A DNA stretch of 64,000 bases from JANWVO01 sp037446555 (GCA_037446555.1 JBBIIK010000003.1:1-64000), one strand, 5' to 3'; positions 25,506-34,206 are shown, numbered from the stretch's first letter. Made by a program: numbers and translations. The notes: generated from the sequence alone by a model not told the origin.

Positions 25506-26621
25506 TCAATGCGAGTGGGCCGCCCGCGGCTCGTAGACGCAGAACGGCTCCTCGTCGTGATAGTCGCCGGTGAAGCCGTAAGCTCTCGCGCGGCAACCCA
25601 TGCAAACGCGTTTGAATTCGCAAATGCCGCACTTGCCCTGAAGGCCGTCGAGGTTCCTCATGTCCTCGAACAGGGGCGAGCGGCTCCAGATTTCTTCAAA
25701 AGACTGCTTGCGGAGATCCCCGGCCTCGAGGGGCAGATAGCCGCACGGCTGGATCTTGCCGAGATGCGAGATGAAGCAGACGGCGGAGGCGGCGAGGCAG
25801 CCGCGGGTCATCTGGTGAAGCGCGGCGGGGTGGCCGGAGTGGTTCGGGTGCGGCATCTGGTCCGGCACTTCTTGGCCGGCGCGGCGGGCCTCGGCGCGGC
25901 GCTGGCGCGCGATGCGGTAGTACTGGGGGGCGCAGGTGGCCTTGAGCTCCATGCCGGAGTCGATGCTCCGGTCGTAGAACCAGTTCAGGATGCGCTCGGC
26001 TTCGGCGCCGTCGACGGACTGGTCATCGGCGATGGTGAGTCCGCAGCCGACAGGGACGAGCAGGAAAAGGTGGAAGGCGTCGACGCCGAGTTGTTTGGCC
26101 AGCTCGAGCATTTCGGGCAGCTGCGAGGCGTTGTGGCGTGAGACGGTGGTATTGATCTGCGTCGATACACCCACCTGCTGGAGGCAGCGGATGCCGCGGA
26201 GAGCGGACTGGAAGGCGCCCGGATGGCCACGGAAGGAGTCATGGGTGGCGGCGTCGGCTCCGTCCAGGCTGATGGAAACACGGACGATGCCGGCATCGAG
26301 GATTCGCTCCGCCATCGCTTCGTCAACCAGCGTGCCGTTGGTGGCAAGCGCCACGCGGATGCCATGACCGACGGCGCGGCGGGCGATGTCGAAGACATCG
26401 CGGCGCCAAAGCGGCTCGCCTCCACTCAGAACGAGGATGAATGGGGCAAATGGCGCAAGCTGATCGACGATGCGGAGGCACTCCGAGGTGTTCAGGTCAT
26501 CGGGACTCATCAACTCGGTGGCGCTAGCCCGGCAGTGGATGCACCTGAGATTGCAGCCGGTTGTGAGTTCCCAGAAGACCAGCCGCGGGCGGTATTCCTG
26601 GATGGGGGCCGCCGTGTTCAT
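25506..26621 (-). CDS. Radical SAM/SPASM enzyme, AhbD/NirJ-like
   Basis: A 371-residue radical SAM protein. The 4Fe-4S/SAM motif is TTGCNLRCIHC, followed by VLSGGEPLWRRDVF and SLDGADAATHDSF. The C-terminal SPASM-like region has CLAAS, QPCGYLPLEAGDLR, CGICEFKRVCMGCRARAYGFTGDY and EEPFC, very like AhbD and NirJ, which modify porphyrin side chains in alternative heme and heme d1 synthesis. PqqE-like peptide-modifying enzymes are the alternative. The ATG at 26621 is the first plausible start; an upstream in-frame stretch reads into non-coding sequence. A 6-bp inverted repeat overlaps this start. The downstream ferredoxin is a likely electron partner. Confidence 0.82.
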   Translation of the reverse strand: MNTAAPIQEYRPRLVFWELTTGCNLRCIHCRASATELMSPDDLNTSECLRIVDQLAPFAPFILVLSGGEPLWRRDVFDIARRAVGHGIRVALATNGTLVDEAMAERILDAGIVRVSISLDGADAATHDSFRGHPGAFQSALRGIRCLQQVGVSTQINTTVSRHNASQLPEMLELAKQLGVDAFHLFLLVPVGCGLTIADDQSVDGAEAERILNWFYDRSIDSGMELKATCAPQYYRIARQRRAEARRAGQEVPDQMPHPNHSGHPAALHQMTRGCLAASAVCFISHLGKIQPCGYLPLEAGDLRKQSFEEIWSRSPLFEDMRNLDGLQGKCGICEFKRVCMGCRARAYGFTGDYHDEEPFCVYEPRAAHSH

Positions 26622-26634
26622 ACCAATCGGTATG
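26619..26634. promoter_or_regulatory. Inverted repeat over the radical SAM start codon, possible operator
   Basis: CATACC and GGTATG (26619-26624 and 26629-26634) form a perfect 6-bp inverted repeat around four bases and overlap the start codon. Such a site could bind a dimeric repressor or form a small RNA hairpin that masks the start. No regulator can be named. Confidence 0.3.
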
Positions 26635-26734
26635 CAATTCGTCAGCCAACTCGCCGGAACGGCGCAGCGTAGCGGACGGCAGAGCTTAAGTGATTGATTT
26701 TTTATGAGAATACCGGCTTCGGGCTGGCAGGGGG

Positions 26735-27376
26735 TCAGAAGCTGAAGGTGATGCCGAAGGTGGTATTCACCCACTGCTCCCGGGTGAAGATGGCGGGGTT
26801 GGCGCCAATGGGGGGCCCGGAGGTTTCGGCGCGGTAGACGCGGGTGATGGCTGTGAGGCGAACCGCCTGCGACTGGGTCAGAGCGATGCCGGTGCCGAGC
26901 ATGGCGTAATAGCCCCAACCGTCACGGGCTACGCAATCCGGGCATTCGAATCGGACCCAATTGCTCGGCTGGCGGAGCGATTCGGCGGTTCGGACGTAGG
27001 AGCCGCCGCCGCCCCCGTAGAATTCGACCCGCCCGCCCGCGACGGGCGCAACGACGCGCGCGCCGAGGGGGAGATAAGTCTGGAAGTCGCGGATGCGGAG
27101 GTAGCCGGCGGAGGGGTTGAAGATGTAGTCGCGCACGCGTGCGGCGTTGTAGGCGCCCTGATAGCCGAGATCGATCTGGAAATACTTCAGCGGGCGGTAG
27201 CCGTAGGCGAAGCTCCAGGCAAAGGCGCTCTGGTAGAAGGTGGTGAGGTCGTTGCCGGGGACGGCGAAACCGAGGCCGGTTTCAAAATGGTGGCGCGGGT
27301 GCCAGCTCTTGCCCCATTGGGCGTGCACAGGAACGGTGGAGAGGATGGCGGCAAGAGCAAGTGTGGCGCGCTTCAT
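26735..27376 (-). CDS. Probable outer-membrane beta-barrel protein
   Basis: A 213-residue protein with a signal peptide (MKRATLALAAILSTVPVHAQ) and alternating aromatic/hydrophobic strands (FETGLGFAVPG, FAWSFAYGYRPLKYFQIDLGY, VEFYGGGGGSYV, YYAMLGTGIALT). It ends in TTFGITFSF, the terminal Phe signature of outer-membrane barrels. About eight strands would fit an OmpA/OmpW-like barrel. Function is unknown. Confidence 0.78.
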   Translation of the reverse strand: MKRATLALAAILSTVPVHAQWGKSWHPRHHFETGLGFAVPGNDLTTFYQSAFAWSFAYGYRPLKYFQIDLGYQGAYNAARVRDYIFNPSAGYLRIRDFQTYLPLGARVVAPVAGGRVEFYGGGGGSYVRTAESLRQPSNWVRFECPDCVARDGWGYYAMLGTGIALTQSQAVRLTAITRVYRAETSGPPIGANPAIFTREQWVNTTFGITFSF

Positions 27377-27420
27377 ACGAACCTCTGGACGGCTGCGTGA
27401 AGGGAGTCGTTTCGGCGGGT

Positions 27421-28251
27421 TCAGTCCTCCACGGTGAAGGTGTGCGCTTTGCGGACGAGGCTTTCCGCGGATTCGATGACGCGGCGCGCGAGCTGATAGA
27501 AGGGCGCGGCGTGCGGATCGGACTCGCCCCGGAGAGCCACCGGACGACCGGAGTCGCCGCCCAGGCGGATCAGGGGGTTCAAGGGGAGTTCCCCGAGGAA
27601 GGGGACGTTCATGGCTTCGGCGGTGCGGCGTCCGCCGCCCTGGCCGAAGATGTCGATCTTCTGCCCGGTTTCGGGAACGATGAGATAGCTCATGTTTTCG
27701 ACGATGCCGAGCAGCTCGACCTTCACTTGCTGGAACATGAGCACGGCCTTGCGGCCGTCTTCCAGCGCCACCTCGGAGGGCGTGGAGACGACGATGGCGC
27801 CGGTGATGGGGACGGTCTGGATGAGGCTGAGGGCGACGTCGCCGGTGCCGGGGGGCAGGTCGACGAGGAGGCAGTCGAGCTCGCCCCAATCGACCTGGCG
27901 GATGAAGGACTGCATGACGCTGTGCAGCATGGGGCCGCGCCAGATGAGGGGCTTGTCGCCGGGGTTGAGGAAGCCCATCGACATGAGCCGGATGCCGTGC
28001 TGTTCGAGCGGCTGGATGCGGTTGCCGATGGCGTAAGGGGCCTCGCAGATGCCCATCATGAGCGGGACGTTGGGCCCGTAGACGTCGGCATCGAGGAGCC
28101 CGACCTTCTGTCCGAGCTGCGACATGGCGATGGCGAGGTTGACGCCGACGGTGGTTTTTCCGACGCCGCCCTTGCCCGAGCCGATGGTGATGAGGTTCCT
28201 GACGCCTTCGATTGGCTGTTTCGGCATCTCTGCCTGAGGAGGTGCGCCCAT
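27421..28251 (-). CDS. mrp: Mrp/ApbC-type P-loop ATPase, iron-sulfur carrier family
   Basis: A 276-residue MinD-like ATPase. The deviant Walker A GKGGVGKTT is at residues 26-34, followed by LLDADVYGPNVP and DLPPGTGDVALSL, which is highly typical of Mrp. Family members carry Fe-S clusters to target enzymes. Where most Mrp proteins have a CxxC in the ENMSYFVCPHCG-type segment, this one has V192 and T195 (ENMSYLIVPETG), so the usual cluster-bridging cysteines are missing. The N-terminal MIP18 domain found in longer Mrp proteins is absent too. Confidence 0.9.
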   Translation of the reverse strand: MGAPPQAEMPKQPIEGVRNLITIGSGKGGVGKTTVGVNLAIAMSQLGQKVGLLDADVYGPNVPLMMGICEAPYAIGNRIQPLEQHGIRLMSMGFLNPGDKPLIWRGPMLHSVMQSFIRQVDWGELDCLLVDLPPGTGDVALSLIQTVPITGAIVVSTPSEVALEDGRKAVLMFQQVKVELLGIVENMSYLIVPETGQKIDIFGQGGGRRTAEAMNVPFLGELPLNPLIRLGGDSGRPVALRGESDPHAAPFYQLARRVIESAESLVRKAHTFTVED

Positions 28252-28262
28252 ATGCTTTCAGT

Positions 28263-30200
28263 CTAGCGTTTCGTCACGAAGTCCCAGAGTTCGGCCGCAT
28301 GATCGAGGACGCGGCCGCGGTCGGCCTCGAGCAGGAAGCGTTGGTGCACGAGGCCGGAGGCCGTCTCGCCGATGCGGCGCAGATACTCCTGCTTGTTGGG
28401 ATAGCGCCGGGCGATTTCGGATGCATCAAAAGCGAAGAACGCGCCGGTGGCGCCGCCGATCTGCTCCGGCGCGCCCGTCTGCGGGTGGCGGAGATTCCAG
28501 CCCGTAAACGTGCCGAGAGGAACGGCAACGGCGGGCATGCGGATGCCGCCGAGATCGATGCCGTCGGCATCCACTTGCGGGAGAAGAACGGGGAAGCGGG
28601 CGCGGACGCGGGGCGGCTCGACGGTGATGATGCCCGCAGTGTCGAAGCTCACGCCGAAGTCGAGATCGAACGCCTGCTTCGGATACTTCGGCAAGGGGGC
28701 TGGAGCGGACCTTGGCCATCGGATTTTGTCGCGGGGCACAAGCTGCTCTTCCGAGATGGAAGGGAAGCGCGACTCGGGCGGACGGCGCCCGTCCCTCACC
28801 CAATCGTGCAGAGCGGCGAGGAGAGCGCGGTAGTAGGGACGGGTGTCATTCGGGTTCGCCGGGTATTGCAGTTCGGGGTTTTGGGAGGGCAGGCGTCCGG
28901 GACCGTGCTGGGATCCGGAGAGCACGTAGAGGCGGGTGTTGATGTGAAGGGGCGCGTCCACGCTTCCGGAGACGTCGGTGTGGACCAGCGCGGCGCAGCG
29001 GTTCCAGTATTCCCAGCTGCCGTTGGTGAGGAAGATCTTCGGGATCGCCTGGGGGCGGAGCCGCAGGAGCAGCCCGTCGGCGCCCTGTGCGTTCCATGCG
29101 GGCTGGGGCGTGTCGGTGAAAGGGAACAGATCCGTGGGGTAGAGCGTGTTCCAGAAGGCCCAGCCATCACGGGAGGGTTGCGCGAAGCGGTGATTGAGGA
29201 AGACGCGTCCGGCGCCGGCGACATCGGCCCAGACGCCGTCGAAGACGATGCGCCCGGACTCGTCCTCGTTCATGCCGGCGTAGAGAAACGTGCGCAGGAA
29301 GCGGCCGCTTTGCGAAATGCCGAAGCCGATGGCGCGCCCGATGCGTGGTTCGGGAGCGGGAAAGGCGCTGGCGGCGGGCGGGTGCTTGAGAAAGGCGACG
29401 GCGTCGCGGACCGCGGCGAGTCCGGCGCTGGAGAGGCGGGGCGAGGAGGCGCGGTAGACGAGCTCGTAGAGGCGGCCGGGGTCGAAGCCACCGGGCATTT
29501 CCAGGGCGGTGCGGGCTGGATCGAAACGCCACCGGGAGGCGGGGACCGTGCGGCGGCGGCCGAGCACGGAGTCTCGCACGGTGAGCGTGGCCGGTTTTTC
29601 GAGAGCCGGGTAGGCGATGTGGTTGCGGTCTGCGAGTGGCATGCGGGTGGTTCGGGCGGAGGGGAGGAACTCGGCGCGGACAATGCCTTCGACGCCGGGG
29701 ATGGCAGGGGTGTGAAGGCGCAGCAGGCGCGGATCGCCGTCAGGAACGTCCCATTGCCAACCGATCCAGGCGAGGGTGAAACCGGAATCGAGCAGCCACG
29801 CGTCGCCGAAGTCTTCAGGCGTTCGCGGGTCGAGCGAGCCGCGGGCGTAGCAGAAACGGCTGAGCAGCCCCTTGCCGCCGCGGTTGGGGATCTCGACGAG
29901 CAGCGTGCCGTTGGAGCGGCGCGGATCGAATGGCTGAAGCACATAGAGATCGGCGGAGAACTCGACCATGCCGGTGGAGGAGCGCGGAGCGAGAGGGAGA
30001 TCGACAAGGCCGCGGTTGGCGGCGTGTTTGGGATCGAGCTCGAAGTGGACGCGGGCAAGGATGCGCTCGTAAGAACCGGCGGCGAAGGCGCGGCCGTTGA
30101 GGACGGAGGAGCGCTCAAGGATTTCGATGCGCACGGCGCGGGCGCCGAGCAGGGAGGCGAACAGCGCCGGAAGAAGGGCGGCGCGGAGAAAGCGCTTCAT
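28263..30200 (-). CDS. Exported alpha/beta-hydrolase-domain protein (Abhydrolase_10 type)
   Basis: About 645 residues with an N-terminal signal peptide (FLRAALLPALFASLLGARA). The N-terminal half is beta-rich (YERILARVHFELDP, ADLYVLQPFDPRRSNGTLLVEIPNRGGK). The hydrolase part includes AIGFGISQSGRFLRTFLYAGMNEDE, a GxSxSG-type nucleophile elbow. The overall layout matches the large secreted 'alpha/beta hydrolase domain' proteins of acidobacteria (PF20091). Substrate is unknown. The start is taken as the ATG at 30200; a GTG at 30206 is possible. No strong ribosome site is visible. Confidence 0.8.
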   Translation of the reverse strand: MKRFLRAALLPALFASLLGARAVRIEILERSSVLNGRAFAAGSYERILARVHFELDPKHAANRGLVDLPLAPRSSTGMVEFSADLYVLQPFDPRRSNGTLLVEIPNRGGKGLLSRFCYARGSLDPRTPEDFGDAWLLDSGFTLAWIGWQWDVPDGDPRLLRLHTPAIPGVEGIVRAEFLPSARTTRMPLADRNHIAYPALEKPATLTVRDSVLGRRRTVPASRWRFDPARTALEMPGGFDPGRLYELVYRASSPRLSSAGLAAVRDAVAFLKHPPAASAFPAPEPRIGRAIGFGISQSGRFLRTFLYAGMNEDESGRIVFDGVWADVAGAGRVFLNHRFAQPSRDGWAFWNTLYPTDLFPFTDTPQPAWNAQGADGLLLRLRPQAIPKIFLTNGSWEYWNRCAALVHTDVSGSVDAPLHINTRLYVLSGSQHGPGRLPSQNPELQYPANPNDTRPYYRALLAALHDWVRDGRRPPESRFPSISEEQLVPRDKIRWPRSAPAPLPKYPKQAFDLDFGVSFDTAGIITVEPPRVRARFPVLLPQVDADGIDLGGIRMPAVAVPLGTFTGWNLRHPQTGAPEQIGGATGAFFAFDASEIARRYPNKQEYLRRIGETASGLVHQRFLLEADRGRVLDHAAELWDFVTKR

Positions 30201-30236
30201 GGGCACGATTCTACAGGGGAGGAGCGGGAGCGAGAA

Positions 30237-31319
30237 TCAGGCGAGAGCAAGGTTGGCTTGCGCCCTGAGGGAGAGGTCGTCGAACTCGCCGCGTTCGAGG
30301 CGCGGCCAGGCGGCTGCAGCGATCATGGCGGCGTTGTCGGTGGAGAGGTGGGGCGTGGGGAAGAACGCGGGGCAGGAGAGGCGGCCGCTTCGCGCCGCGG
30401 CGCGGAGTCCGGCGTTGCAGGCGACGCCGCCGGAGATGATCACCGAGCCCGCGCCGGTCTGTTCGGCGGCGCGCTCCACGCGCTTCAGCAGCTCCTCGAT
30501 GACGACGCGCTGGAAGGCGGCGATGACATTGCGCGTGGCGGGCGGGGTGACGCGGAGCCATTCTTCGAGACAAGGGCGGGGGTTGCGGCGGAGCAGATCC
30601 CGGCGGGCGGCGATTTCGCTTTCCATTTCGCGCGACTGCACCCAGCGGAGCACGGCGGTCTTGAGGCCGCTGAAGCTGAAGTCGAGCGGGTTGCCCTTCA
30701 TTTTGGCGAGCGGCAGCGGGACGGCTTCGGGATCGCCGTGGAGGGCGAGGGCATCGAGAATGGGGCCGCCGGGATAGCCGAAGCCAAGCAGCTTGGCGAC
30801 CTTGTCGTAGGCTTCGCCGGCGGCGTCGTCGCGGGTCTTGCCGAGCATCTGGTAGCGCTCTCCGCCGGGCCAGAGGAAGAGGTGCGTGTGGCCGCCGCTG
30901 GCGACGAGGGCGAGCGCAGGAAATTCGATTACCTCTCCCGACTTGCGCGCGTCTAAAACAACAGCATGGATGTGGCCCTCAAGATGATTGACGCCGATGA
31001 GAGGCAGGCGGCGCACGGCGCAGATGCTTTTGGCGTAAGTCAGGCCGACGAGCAACGAGCCGACCAGCCCGGGACCGGAGGTAACCGCAACGGCGGCGAG
31101 ATCCGCCCAAGAAGCGTGGGCCTGGCGCATGGCTTCGCGAACCACTGGCGTAATGGCGCGGAGGTGTTCGCGGGAGGCGAGTTCCGGGACTACGCCGCCA
31201 TACTTGCCATGAGTAGACACCTGACTGGCCACAACGCTCGAGAGAACCTCGCCGTCGAGCGCCACGATGGCGGCGGCGGTTTCGTCACAGGATGTTTCGA
31301 TGCCGAGGATGTACGGCAT
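30237..31319 (-). CDS. tsaD: tRNA N6-adenosine threonylcarbamoyltransferase TsaD
   Basis: A 360-residue ASKHA-fold protein that transfers threonylcarbamoyl to A37 of ANN-decoding tRNAs. Blocks are ILGIETSCDETAAA at the N-terminus, HGKYGGVVPELASREH, SGPGLVGSLLVG, the metal site NHLEGHIHA, ALVASGGHTHL, DDAAGEAYDKVAKLLG, FSFSGLKTAV, ISGGVACNAGLR and a terminal STDNAAMIA. The ATG at 31319 begins MPYILGIETS; the frame remains open nine codons upstream. It is divergent from queA across a 63-bp gap. Confidence 0.97.
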   Translation of the reverse strand: MPYILGIETSCDETAAAIVALDGEVLSSVVASQVSTHGKYGGVVPELASREHLRAITPVVREAMRQAHASWADLAAVAVTSGPGLVGSLLVGLTYAKSICAVRRLPLIGVNHLEGHIHAVVLDARKSGEVIEFPALALVASGGHTHLFLWPGGERYQMLGKTRDDAAGEAYDKVAKLLGFGYPGGPILDALALHGDPEAVPLPLAKMKGNPLDFSFSGLKTAVLRWVQSREMESEIAARRDLLRRNPRPCLEEWLRVTPPATRNVIAAFQRVVIEELLKRVERAAEQTGAGSVIISGGVACNAGLRAAARSGRLSCPAFFPTPHLSTDNAAMIAAAAWPRLERGEFDDLSLRAQANLALA

Positions 31320-31382
31320 ATGTCCCCAAATGGGTATAGTAGACAATGCGGGTCGCAGGAAGCGACCGTGTAGTACCCACGA

Positions 31383-32402
31383 ATGAACCTAGCTGACTTC
31401 GATTATCGCCTTCCAGATGAACTCATTGCACAGGAGCCTTTGCCGGACAGGGCGGCCAGCAGGATGCTGGTCGTGGACCGGGCAAAGGGCAGTTGGGAAG
31501 ACCGGCAGTTTCGGGACCTGCCGCAACTTCTTCGCCCGGGCGACTGCCTGGTGATCAACGACACGCGGGTGGTGCCTTCACGGTTGTATGGCCGGAAAGA
31601 GGGCTATGCGCGCGAGGTGGAGATCTTCCTGCTGACGCCGCAGAATCCGGAGCGCACGCAGTGGACGGCGCTGGTGCGCCCCGGGCGGCACCTTCACGAG
31701 GGCGCGCGCGTGGAAATCACCGAGCGGCTGCGGGTGGAGGTTCTGGAGACGAAGGTGCGCGGCGAGCGCCTGGTGCGGGTGGAGTGCAAGGGGGATCTGG
31801 ACGAGGAGATCGAGCGGATCGGACACGTGCCGCTGCCGCCGTACATTCACCGTCCGGATAGGGCGGGAGACAGGGAACGCTACCAGACGGTGTATGCGCA
31901 GAAGCGGGGGTCGGCGGCGGCGCCGACGGCGGGGCTGCATTTCACGCCGGAGGTGCTGGAGGCGTGCCGCGCGGCGGGCGCGGAGATCGCCCCGGTGACG
32001 CTCCATGTGGGGCTGGGAACCTTTCAACCGCTGACATGCGAAACGGTGGAAGAGAACCGGCTGCACACTGAGAGGTTCGAAATCCTCCCCGACACGGCGG
32101 GGAAGCTGGGGGCGGCGCATCGCCGGATTGCAGTGGGGACAACAGTGGCGAGGACGCTGGAATCCGCCGTGCTGAACGGCGGATTTTCCCCGCGGGCTGG
32201 CGAGACGGATCTTTTCATCTATCCGGGATACAGGTTCCGGGCAGTGGACGCCCTGCTGACGAACTTCCACCTGCCGAAGTCGAGCCTGCTGTTGCTGGTG
32301 TGCGCCTTCGGGGGCAAGGAACTGATGCTCGCCGCCTACCGGCACGCGGTGGAGCAGCGGTACCGGTTTTTCAGCTACGGCGACTGCATGCTGATTCTTT
32401 GA
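31383..32402 (+). CDS. queA: S-adenosylmethionine:tRNA ribosyltransferase-isomerase QueA
   Basis: A 339-residue enzyme that adds the ribosyl part of SAM to preQ1 in tRNA to give epoxyqueuosine. Blocks are FDYRLPDELIAQEPLPDR, CLVINDTRVVPSRLYG, VPLPPYIHR, the central AAPTAGLHFTPEVL, VTLHVGLGTFQPL and the terminal LLTNFHLPKSSLLLLVCAFGG. The length matches the family. Its last 159 bp, together with 78 bp downstream, are duplicated in tandem immediately after the gene. Confidence 0.97.
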   Translation: MNLADFDYRLPDELIAQEPLPDRAASRMLVVDRAKGSWEDRQFRDLPQLLRPGDCLVINDTRVVPSRLYGRKEGYAREVEIFLLTPQNPERTQWTALVRPGRHLHEGARVEITERLRVEVLETKVRGERLVRVECKGDLDEEIERIGHVPLPPYIHRPDRAGDRERYQTVYAQKRGSAAAPTAGLHFTPEVLEACRAAGAEIAPVTLHVGLGTFQPLTCETVEENRLHTERFEILPDTAGKLGAAHRRIAVGTTVARTLESAVLNGGFSPRAGETDLFIYPGYRFRAVDALLTNFHLPKSSLLLLVCAFGGKELMLAAYRHAVEQRYRFFSYGDCMLIL

Positions 32403-32717
32403 CGAAGGGGAATTTCTTCCCTCAAGCGGGGATAAACAGAGTCCTGTTGCCCCGCCGGCACCTTGAAAACAGCAGGGAATGTGGACGCCCTGCTGACGAA
32501 CTTCCACCTGCCGAAGTCGAGCCTGCTGTTGCTGGTGTGCGCCTTCGGCGGCAAGGAGCTGATGCTGGCCGCCTACCGGCACGCGGTGGAGCAGCGGTAC
32601 CGGTTTTTCAGCTACGGCGACTGCATGCTGATCCTTTGACGAGGGGGAATTTCTTCCCTCAAGCGGGGATAAACAGAGTCCTGTTGCCCCGCCGGCACCT
32701 TGAAAACAGCAGGGAAT
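32244..32717. repeat. Two-copy 237-bp direct tandem repeat covering the queA 3' end
   Basis: Unit 1 is 32244-32480 and unit 2 is 32481-32717. They differ at five positions, about 98% identity. Four differences lie in the coding part, all at third codon positions and all synonymous (Gly, Glu, Leu, Ile codons); one lies after the stop. The period is a multiple of three. Each unit contains a composite hairpin (GCGGGG with CCCCGC around AACAG/CTGTT). Confidence 0.97.
32481..32639 (+). pseudogene. Duplicated 3' fragment of queA
   Basis: This is unit 2 of the tandem repeat. It encodes the last 52 residues of QueA again (VDALLTNFHLPKSS to the stop at 32637-32639) in the same reading frame, but it is separated from queA by the queA stop and a second stop. 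The fragment starts with GTG, preceded by AGGGA at 5-9 bases, so a short peptide could in theory be made. More likely it is a non-functional remnant of the duplication. Confidence 0.85.
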
Positions 32718-32739
32718 TTGGTGGGGCAAATCTGCGGAA

Positions 32740-34206
32740 TTAACGCAGCAAGGGGGCGCTGGCGGTGGCGTAATCGAGAACGAGCGAGGGCGCCACTCCC
32801 AGCAGGAACGTTCCAGCCACGGAGGCGGCAAGAGCCAGGCGGATGCCCGCCGCGGGCGCCGGCAGCGGCTGCGCGCCCGTGGAAGGCTCGTGCATGTACA
32901 TCATCACGATGATGCGCAGGTAGTAGTAAGCGGCGACGGCGCTGTTCAGCAGGCCGAGCACGGCGAGCCAGACCAAGTCCGAATCCAGCGCCGCCTTGAA
33001 GATGTAGAACTTGCCGAAGAAGCCCGCGGTAAGGGGCACGCCGGTGAGCGAGAGCAGGAAGATGGAGAGCACTGCAGCCATGGCGGGGGAGCGGCGGCTG
33101 AGGCCGGCGAAGTCCATGAGTTCCACGTGGCGCTCCTCTCGGCCTGCCACCCAGGTGACCACGGCGAAGGCGCCGATGTTCATGAAGGTGTAGGCGGCAA
33201 GGTAGAACATGGCGGCGGCGGCGCCGGTGTCCGACAGGGCCGTGAGCGCCACCAGGATGTACCCGGCATGGGCGATGGAACTGTAGGCGAGCAGGCGCTT
33301 GATGTTGGACTGGTGGAGGGCGGCGAAGTTGCCGATGACCATGGTGGCGAGGGCGACGGCCCAGAGCACGGGCTCCCAGCGTTCGCGGATGGGCAGGAAC
33401 GTTGTCATCAGGATGCGGAGGAACATGGCGAAGGCGGCTGCCTTGGGCCCAACGCTGAGGAATGCAGCGACGGGCGCGGGCGCGCCCTGGTAGACGTCGG
33501 GCGCCCACATCTGGAACGGGGCGGCAGAGACCTTGAAGGCGAGGCCGACGAGCAGCAGAGCGGTGGCGGCGGCGGTCATCGTTCCGCCCACGCCGGACGA
33601 AGGATCGAGCAGCAGGCGGCGCAGCTCGCTGAGATGCGTTGTGCCCGAAGCGCCCCATAGCCAGGCGACGCCGTAGAGGAAGAAGGCCGAGGCGAACGAG
33701 CCCAGCAGGAAATACTTCAAGGCGGCCTCATTGTTGCGCTTGTCGTCGCGCAAGTAGCCAGCAAGCACATAGCTGGCGATGGAGGAGCACTCCAGGCCGA
33801 TGAAGAGCATGATGAGCTCGTTGGAGGCGGCCATGAGGCACTGGCCGGCGACGGAGAACAGGATGAGCGAGTAGTATTCGCCGGAATCGTGGCCGTGTTC
33901 GCGGAGATAATTCGAGGAGATGAGAACCACCAACATGCCGGCGGCGCAGACCAGGATGCGGAAGAAGGTGGAGAAGCCGTCGACGGCCAGCAGGCTGGAA
34001 AAGGCAGGGCCGGGATCGCCGGCAACAGCAACGGAAAGCACGGCGGCAGCGAGCAGGGTGAAGAAAGACGTAGCGGCGAGGCGCGCGCGGCTGCCATCCT
34101 TCATCCCGGACTCGGCGATCATGATGGCCGTGCCGCCGAGCGAGAGCGCGATCTCCGGCGCGAACCGGAAGATTTCCTGCGCCGAGGGAACGAAACTAAC
34201 GGACAT
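32740..34206 (-). CDS. nuoN: NADH-quinone oxidoreductase subunit N
   Basis: A 488-residue antiporter-like membrane subunit of complex I, about 14 helices. Typical blocks are the GLECSSIASYVLAG segment with the helix-5 Glu, RNNEAALKYFLLGSFASA with its conserved Lys, FKVSAAPFQMWAPDVYQGAP and KRLLAYSSIAHAGYIL. It is one of the proton-pumping modules. It is the last gene of the operon; its start overlaps the end of nuoM by 11 bp. Downstream it faces the duplicated end of queA. Confidence 0.97.
   Translation of the reverse strand: MSVSFVPSAQEIFRFAPEIALSLGGTAIMIAESGMKDGSRARLAATSFFTLLAAAVLSVAVAGDPGPAFSSLLAVDGFSTFFRILVCAAGMLVVLISSNYLREHGHDSGEYYSLILFSVAGQCLMAASNELIMLFIGLECSSIASYVLAGYLRDDKRNNEAALKYFLLGSFASAFFLYGVAWLWGASGTTHLSELRRLLLDPSSGVGGTMTAAATALLLVGLAFKVSAAPFQMWAPDVYQGAPAPVAAFLSVGPKAAAFAMFLRILMTTFLPIRERWEPVLWAVALATMVIGNFAALHQSNIKRLLAYSSIAHAGYILVALTALSDTGAAAAMFYLAAYTFMNIGAFAVVTWVAGREERHVELMDFAGLSRRSPAMAAVLSIFLLSLTGVPLTAGFFGKFYIFKAALDSDLVWLAVLGLLNSAVAAYYYLRIIVMMYMHEPSTGAQPLPAPAAGIRLALAASVAGTFLLGVAPSLVLDYATASAPLLR

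Noticed and set aside
28212..30956. A 914-residue plus-strand frame opposite the hydrolase and tsaD
   Set aside because: It spans two unrelated, well-supported minus-strand genes, which a real gene would not do.
31320..31382. Possible preQ1 riboswitch in the queA leader
   Set aside because: There is only a small stem (31351-31356 with 31362-31367) and a weak outer pairing. The conserved preQ1 aptamer tail is not seen, and the leader is too short for confidence.
32300..32743. A 147-residue frame with two near-identical 79-residue halves that looks like a repeat protein
   Set aside because: It is only the queA tandem duplication read in another frame; the repeat period being a multiple of three creates the appearance.
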